This document shows, piece after piece, positions 63,601 through 64,000 of a stretch of DNA of 64,000 nucleotides (positions are counted from its first letter, which is position 1; each line of letters starts with the position of its first letter). The notes beneath the pieces are model-generated. The model made no database searches and was not told where the DNA came from. It saw only the letters and a program-made list of their open reading frames with translations. A program made the translations under genes and the position numbers. The stretch is from Ptychodera flava (taxonomy: Eukaryota > Hemichordata > Enteropneusta > Ptychoderidae). The stretch spans positions 12,987,001 through 13,051,000 of the forward strand of contig NC_091942.1 in NCBI RefSeq assembly GCF_041260155.1, in the 5' to 3' direction.

Positions 63601-64000
63601 AAATTAATGCCAAAAAAGGTGTTTTTGGTAAAAAATCTTCTTCTTCATAACTGCTGGTCAGACAGCTTTGTTATTTGGTATACAGGTCCCTAGGGATAAC
63701 CCAACTTAGATTTGTTCAAATTGTGATGAAATATGCAAATGTGTATTTTTAAGGAATTTTTTTGTCATTTGGTCAAAGTTTGACTTACATTGTATGTAAT
63801 TCTGTACTGTATAAACCCTATCAATTCACCCAGAAAAAAATAATTAATATGATTTTAAATAATTGAATTAATTAGGAAATCATCAAAGCCAAAATAATTT
63901 TAGTGTGGAATTATCAGAAAGTACAACTTTTTTTGACAGTTCATAGTGAATTGAGGATTAAAACATGTAAAGGCAACTTTCCTGAATCCCAACTTTGATA
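63601..64000. other. ZNF598 intron 3, to the window edge
   Basis: AT-rich sequence with no feature recognised. Confidence 0.5.

Overview
This window is nuclear DNA from an animal, most likely a marine invertebrate. It is AT-rich, its genes are split by introns of about 0.3 to 5 kb with GT..AG borders, and it is full of small non-autonomous DNA transposons. I cannot fix the phylum from sequence alone. An invertebrate deuterostome (hemichordate, cephalochordate or echinoderm) or a lophotrochozoan would fit. Five protein-coding genes can be assembled exon by exon; two of them run off the window.

Layout. (1) 1-8209, minus strand: first six coding exons of COP9 signalosome subunit 3 (COPS3). The PCI-domain half lies beyond the left edge. 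Its large left intron holds a 1.55-kb terminal-inverted-repeat element and several tandem or dispersed repeats. (2) 8447-14090, plus strand: a complete five-exon 5'(3')-deoxyribonucleotidase (NT5M/NT5C type), head-to-head with COPS3 across about 240 bp. This is the same arrangement as COPS3/NT5M on human chromosome 17p11.2. (3) 14091-20591: a mobile-element-rich spacer with a foldback mariner-like MITE and a 5'-truncated LINE. (4) 20592-35144, plus: a complete eight-exon heterotrimeric G-protein alpha subunit (359 aa), Gi-like in its core but with an unusual C-terminus. (5) 35145-46708: convergent spacer with degenerate minisatellite, foldback elements and MITEs. (6) 46709-54149, minus: synaptogyrin, with two alternative copies of its third coding exon that look mutually exclusive. 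(7) 54150-59019: spacer with a large inverted duplication carrying half a RING domain and a perfect 74-bp palindrome. (8) 59020 to the right edge, plus: the first three coding exons of ZNF598, the ribosome-collision ubiquitin ligase.

The genes act in unrelated processes (protein degradation control, nucleotide pools, receptor signalling, synaptic vesicles, ribosome quality control), so there is no operon-like logic. The most notable items are the duplicated synaptogyrin exon whose lengths force either/or splicing, the divergent G-alpha, the conserved COPS3/NT5M pair, and several families of MITEs with clear terminal inverted repeats and target-site duplications.
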